DNA of 38,309 bases. Source: Verrucomicrobiota bacterium (GTDB lineage Bacteria > Verrucomicrobiota > Verrucomicrobiia > Limisphaerales > AV2). Shown here piece after piece: positions 34,756 to 38,309 of this stretch; positions within the stretch are counted from its first letter, which is position 1; every line of letters begins with the position of its first letter. The notes under the pieces were generated by a model. The model was not told the origin of the DNA. It made no database searches and saw only the letters and a program-made list of their open reading frames with translations. Position numbers and translations under genes: made by a program. Where the stretch lies: contig QHNT01000275.1 of NCBI GenBank assembly GCA_003218515.1, positions 1-38,309 of the forward strand, given 5' to 3'.

Positions 34756-35586
34756 ATGAAAACGAACGAATGGATTCCGTTTCTTCTGGCCATTGTGGCT
34801 TCGAGCAGCGCCTTCGGCTTGCTGCGAGGAGCCGAGCACGCGCCGGTCGGTTACACCGACACGCCGATGTTGCCCGGCGGCAAGTGGCACGTGCACGACC
34901 CGGACCGTCCTCAGCCGAAAGTTGTTACGCTCGGCACGCCGGAGACGCCCGGCAAACCGCCGTCCGATGCCATCGTTTTGTTCGACGGCGCAGACCTGTC
35001 CAGGTGGCGCAACGACCACGGCGAACCTTCGCGTTGGGTCGTGAAGGACGGCGCGATGACGGTCCCACCCAAGAAAGGCAAGGACACTCCGGCAGAAGAC
35101 ATCTGGACGAAGGAGGAGTTTGGCGACATTCAACTCCACCTTGAGTTTGCCACACCTGACCCGCCTCACGGCGACAGTCAGGAGCGGGGCAACAGCGGCG
35201 TTTTCCTGTTCGGTCGGTATGAACTGCAGGTGCTCGACAGCTATCACAACCGTACTTACGCGGATGGCGGTTGCGCCGCGATTTACGGGCAATCTCCGCC
35301 ATTGGTGAACGCCGCCCGTCCGCCGGGCGAATGGCAGACGTACGATGTCGTATTCATCGCGCCGCGTTTCAAAGACGGCAAACTGGAGTCCCCCGCTCAC
35401 ATCACGGTGTTTCACAACGGCGTTCTGGTGCAAAACCACACGGAGATACTCGGCGAAACGGGGCACAAGATTCTCGCGAAATACAAACCGCACGGTCCCC
35501 AAGGCCCGCTCAGGCTTCAGGACCACGGCAATCCTATTCGCTACCGCAACATTTGGGTTCGCCCCCTGAATATCTCCAACGAATAA
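34756..35586 (+). CDS. DUF1080 protein (3-keto-disaccharide hydrolase family), copy 1
   Basis: The 276-residue secreted protein has a signal peptide (MKTNEWIPFLLAIVASSSAF) and one DUF1080 beta-sandwich. Family landmarks are [86 protein letters not shown] and [18 protein letters not shown]. This family is common in Verrucomicrobia and Planctomycetes and includes 3-keto-glucoside hydrolases and laminarinase-like folds. A paralogue follows after 29 bp. ATG 34756 places the signal peptide first; ATG 34726 would add 10 residues. Confidence 0.9.
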   Translation: MKTNEWIPFLLAIVASSSAFGLLRGAEHAPVGYTDTPMLPGGKWHVHDPDRPQPKVVTLGTPETPGKPPSDAIVLFDGADLSRWRNDHGEPSRWVVKDGAMTVPPKKGKDTPAEDIWTKEEFGDIQLHLEFATPDPPHGDSQERGNSGVFLFGRYELQVLDSYHNRTYADGGCAAIYGQSPPLVNAARPPGEWQTYDVVFIAPRFKDGKLESPAHITVFHNGVLVQNHTEILGETGHKILAKYKPHGPQGPLRLQDHGNPIRYRNIWVRPLNISNE

Positions 35587-35615
35587 CAACCGCTTAACGT
35601 CAACCCGATCTGCCA

Positions 35616-36344
35616 ATGAACAACTCACCCGCTTTCAATCGTTGCGCTAAACTTGCCGCGCTTTTCTGTGTTGCAAGCCTGGCGACTGCTTTGATCGGTT
35701 TCGCCGCGGACAAGAAAGAAGAGAAGGAGCCGACCGTCATCGATCCCGGCCCGCCGCCATCCGATGCGATCGTACTGTTCGACGGCAAGGATTTGTCGAA
35801 GTGGCAAAGCGCCAAAGGCGCCGAAGCAAAGTGGAAATTGCTCGGCGACGGCTCGATGGAAGTCAACGGCACGGGCAGCATCATGACGAAAGAAGAGTTC
35901 GGTGATGTGCAGTTGCACGTCGAGTGGGCGACGCCGAAGGAGGTCAAAGGCCATGGGCAGGAGCGTGGCAACAGCGGCGTTTATCTGCAGGGCCGCTACG
36001 AAATCCAGGTGCTCGATTCTTTCGAAAACAAGACTTACTTCAACGGTCAGGCCGGCGCCTTCTACGAGCACAACGCGCCGCTCGTCAACGCATCACGCAA
36101 GCCGGGGGAATGGCAGACCTACGACATCATCTATCATCCGCCGAAAGCGGGTGCGGATGGAAAACCGGTTCCAGGCTCGTTCACGGTCCTGCACAATGGC
36201 GTGCTGATTCAGGACCACATTCCGGTGACCGGCGACGCGACCCGCGCGGCAAACTTCCAGGGCATCGCGCCAAAAGGCTCGCTGGTTCTGCAGGACCACG
36301 GCAATCCCGTCCGCTATCGCAATATCTGGGTGCGCCGCCTTTGA
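35616..36344 (+). CDS. DUF1080 protein (3-keto-disaccharide hydrolase family), copy 2
   Basis: The 242-residue secreted protein has a signal peptide ([20 protein letters not shown]) and a DUF1080 domain matching copy 1: [72 protein letters not shown] and [18 protein letters not shown]. The two differ mainly in the N-terminal segment and a mid-domain loop. They likely act on related glucosides, or one binds and one cleaves. Its 3' end overlaps the truncated pseudopilin gene on the other strand. Confidence 0.9.
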   Translation: MNNSPAFNRCAKLAALFCVASLATALIGFAADKKEEKEPTVIDPGPPPSDAIVLFDGKDLSKWQSAKGAEAKWKLLGDGSMEVNGTGSIMTKEEFGDVQLHVEWATPKEVKGHGQERGNSGVYLQGRYEIQVLDSFENKTYFNGQAGAFYEHNAPLVNASRKPGEWQTYDIIYHPPKAGADGKPVPGSFTVLHNGVLIQDHIPVTGDATRAANFQGIAPKGSLVLQDHGNPVRYRNIWVRRL

Positions 36345-36679
36345 CCGGCACTAAACCGTTGCCGGCTGGTATTAAGGATACTTCTCCACAACCCAGGTTT
36401 CGGGATGTGGCTCGTTGTCGTTATTCCAGAATAGGGATAGACATGGGAGTCATCAACGTACATGTGCAAGGCAATGCCCATCTGGCGGAGATGATTTAGA
36501 CACTGAATGCGTCGGGCTTCGTCCTTGGCCCGCGCCAGCGCCGGCAATAACAGCGCGGCCAGAATCGCGATGATCGCGATGACGACCAAGAGTTCGATAA
36601 GTGTGAAGGCACGCTTGGAGCCGGCAGCGTCCCGTCGCGTCCCGCGGCGCTCGGCACAGCTTTGAGAGAGGCAACTCAT
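36314..36679 (-). pseudogene. truncated pseudopilin-like gene
   Basis: The N-terminus is a normal PVC pseudopilin ([19 protein letters not shown], then [40 protein letters not shown]). After YPYSG the frame gives an atypical tail ([20 protein letters not shown] and an Arg-rich end) that overlaps the DUF1080 gene. A one-base shift at that point gives [17 protein letters not shown] and a stop at 36372, more like the family's 'YPY...W' region. Either way the globular domain is missing (122 residues against ~250-300), so it is probably decayed. Confidence 0.6.
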
Positions 36680-36744
36680 ATCGCTCCGGGATGTCGGGTA
36701 ATCTAGCCACCTTGGCAGGTCTGTCAACGGCACTCAGCGCCCGC

Positions 36745-37998
36745 TTAGCCGCACAATTTCAGATAAATGCACTTGAGGTAGTGCACTTCCGGAAACGTCG
36801 CCGGATGGTCCGGCGCGTGGCCCGTCGTCTGTAACTCGGTGAACTTGCGGCGCGATTTTTTCGCCGCGAGCCGGAGCGCGCCAAAAAATTCCTCGGCACT
36901 GACGTGCGCCGAGCACGATGCAGCGACCAGCACGCCACCGGGCCGCAAATGCGCGAGGCCGCTTTGAGCGAGCCGGCCATACGCTTGAATCGCGCCGGCG
37001 CGTTCAGCTTCGCGCCTCGCCAGAGACGGAGGATCGAGGATAATCAGATCGAACTTCTTTGACTCGTTTCCGGCCAGCCACTCGAATGCGTCGGCTTGAA
37101 CCGTCTCGTGCCGGCAACGCGCGACGGTGGGCTGGTTCTCGTTCAAAGCGAAGTTGCGTTTCGCGCTTTCGAGCGCGTGCGCGCTGATGTCGAGGTCGGT
37201 CACCGATTTCGCACCACCGCGCGCCGCATAGACGGAAAAGCCACCGGAAAAACTGAACACGTTCAACACATCACGTCCTCGGGCGAGGGATTCGACGATG
37301 CGGCGGTTCTCGCGCTGGTCGAGAAAAAAACCGGTCTTTTGCCCGCGCAGCACGTCGGCCTCGAAACGCAAACCGGTTTCCAGGAACGTAGGCCAGGCGT
37401 CTCGCCTGTCTCCGATGAGAAATTCTCCGTCTGACAAGTTGAACTTTGTGTGCGTCGTCGCTTGAATGTTCCGGCTCAGCCGCAACACGATTCGTTCGGG
37501 TTTCAGCCCGGCGCGAATCACTCTGACAATTTCCTCCAGCCGCGGCAGCCACGCCACGGTGTAAAGTTTCAACACGAGCGTCGCGTCGTATCGGTCCAGC
37601 ACCAGACCGGGCCAGCCGTCGCTCTCGCCGTTTACGCAGCGATAGCCGGTCGTCTGTTCGTCGAACAAACCGCGGCGTCGCGTCAGCGCCTGCTCCAAAC
37701 GCGTTTGCCACCAGTCGCTATCTATCGTCACCGGTTTGCCGGCGTGCAGGACGCGAACCCGCAGCGGCGAATCGCGATCGAAAAGACCCACTGCCAGGAA
37801 TTTGTTCTTCCGGTCGTATATCACCGCCAGTTCGCCCGGTTCGGCTTCGCGATTCTGTTCGCGGATGCTGTCCGCATACAGCCACGGATGACCGGAGCGA
37901 ATCATTGATTCCGCGGAGGCTGTGACGCGAAGGCGGAGTCGAGGGGGCTCCGAACCGCCCTTCTGCGCGTGGAAAGACCCGTGAGAAATTCGGCTCAA
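36745..37998 (-). CDS. rlmI: 23S rRNA (cytosine-C5)-methyltransferase RlmI-like
   Basis: A 417-residue class I SAM methyltransferase. An N-terminal PUA-like domain (~20-100, [20 protein letters not shown]) is followed by a RlmI-type insertion, then [23 protein letters not shown] motif [21 protein letters not shown], and the motif IV DPPSLAR (322-328). A second Cys sits in [10 protein letters not shown]. RlmI methylates 23S rRNA C1962. Start is TTG 37998, the only candidate upstream of the PUA domain; it overlaps the stop of the cytochrome-like gene (TTGA). Confidence 0.87.
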   Translation of the reverse strand: MSRISHGSFHAQKGGSEPPRLRLRVTASAESMIRSGHPWLYADSIREQNREAEPGELAVIYDRKNKFLAVGLFDRDSPLRVRVLHAGKPVTIDSDWWQTRLEQALTRRRGLFDEQTTGYRCVNGESDGWPGLVLDRYDATLVLKLYTVAWLPRLEEIVRVIRAGLKPERIVLRLSRNIQATTHTKFNLSDGEFLIGDRRDAWPTFLETGLRFEADVLRGQKTGFFLDQRENRRIVESLARGRDVLNVFSFSGGFSVYAARGGAKSVTDLDISAHALESAKRNFALNENQPTVARCRHETVQADAFEWLAGNESKKFDLIILDPPSLARREAERAGAIQAYGRLAQSGLAHLRPGGVLVAASCSAHVSAEEFFGALRLAAKKSRRKFTELQTTGHAPDHPATFPEVHYLKCIYLKLCG

Positions 37999-38309
37999 TG
38001 TTGATGCGTGTCGGTCTGAACGTTGCCGCCGGACTCAAGATAGGCGAGCAGGTCGAAGATCTGTTCCTTGGACAGTGTGTTCAATAATCCAATCGGCATC
38101 AGGGATGACTTCTGAGGTTGCCGTTCTTTGAGCTCGGACTTCTTGAGTGTCTGGATGAGCGCATCGGCCGGGCCCGTCTGGATGGTTACGCTGTCGGCAT
38201 CTTCCTTGACGATCATGCCGAACGCTTCGTCTCCATTCTTCAGCTCGAACTGATAATTCCGGTAGCGCTCGTCGATTCTCAGCGATGGGTCGAGGATTTG
38301 GTGAAGAAT
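37995..38309 (-). CDS. C-terminal part of a PVC-type cytochrome/heme-binding protein, 5' end outside window
   Basis: The frame is open to the right edge and codes for 104 residues ending in HQH. It reads [20 protein letters not shown], then [36 protein letters not shown] and LAYLESGG. This matches the C-terminal domain of large planctomycete/verrucomicrobial membrane-bound dehydrogenases and cytochromes ('ILDPSxxIxxxYxxY...SLMPxGLLxxLSxxEIxDLLAYLxSGG'). The CXXCH part would lie in the missing upstream sequence or is absent. It overlaps the rlmI start by TTGA. Confidence 0.87.
   Translation of the reverse strand: MLHQILDPSLRIDERYRNYQFELKNGDEAFGMIVKEDADSVTIQTGPADALIQTLKKSELKERQPQKSSLMPIGLLNTLSKEQIFDLLAYLESGGNVQTDTHQH

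Overview
The window looks like chromosomal DNA from a verrucomicrobium of the Pedosphaera/Limisphaerales type (inference). The clues are two genes with the PVC-type pseudopilin N-terminus [19 protein letters not shown], two tandem DUF1080 proteins, a C-terminal piece of a planctomycete/verrucomicrobial cytochrome-c domain, paired bactofilins, few Shine-Dalgarno sites, and many intergenic hairpin repeats. Coding regions are GC-rich, so long open frames opposite real genes are common and were discarded. I see no rRNA, tRNA, CRISPR array, prophage or transposase gene.

Layout. 1-3242: a possible gene tail, a repeat cluster, a pseudopilin-like protein, a lone receiver-domain response regulator, MITE-like element copy 1 and an exported-type protein that ends at the element. 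3453-7100: GH62-like arabinofuranosidase, MiaE-like tRNA hydroxylase, a membrane-anchored protein with an STN-like C-terminus, and a cupin. 7530-10243: a Tat-exported alkaline-phosphatase-superfamily protein translationally coupled to a polytopic membrane protein. 10262-12485: ABC-2 exporter permease and ATPase. 12653-14881: HAD phosphatase, DprA, and a small secreted protein resembling part of a TonB receptor plug. 15007-17517: an HGSNAT/DUF5009-type membrane acyltransferase divergent from two bactofilins, the second with an N-terminal double zinc ribbon. 17579-21730 (minus strand): argH, squalene/phytoene synthase and a frameshifted protein made of 55-residue repeats, packed with 1-bp and 10-bp gaps. 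21966-25203 (plus strand): LysM protein, small membrane protein, ribosomal protein L31, RF1 and a HAD phosphatase. 25388-29931 (minus strand): AI-2E family permease, ProC, a small hypothetical, a Sel1-repeat protein and a fatty-acid desaturase. 30168-34368 (minus strand): MFS exporter, MITE-like copy 2, and a two-subunit xanthine-dehydrogenase-family oxidoreductase (Tat-exported Mo subunit plus 2Fe-2S subunit). 34756-38309: two DUF1080 proteins, a truncated pseudopilin gene, an RlmI-type 23S rRNA methyltransferase, and the 3' end of a cytochrome-like gene.

Most genes are housekeeping or envelope functions, not one dedicated system. The most unusual signals are non-coding. Two copies of a ~176-bp palindromic element (2210-2385 and 31563-31739) start and end in CTAG, and in both the terminal CTAG supplies the TAG stop of the adjacent minus-strand gene. 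The loop of the central ~30-bp palindrome is inverted between the copies while the outer ends keep the same orientation. Three further intergenic regions carry 6- or 7-bp-period arrays arranged as inverted pairs, and a separate hairpin family with a conserved tail recurs at several sites. Among proteins, the zinc-ribbon bactofilin, the plug-only TonB-like protein, the degenerate phosphatase with its coupled membrane partner, and the repeat protein next to squalene synthase merit a second look.
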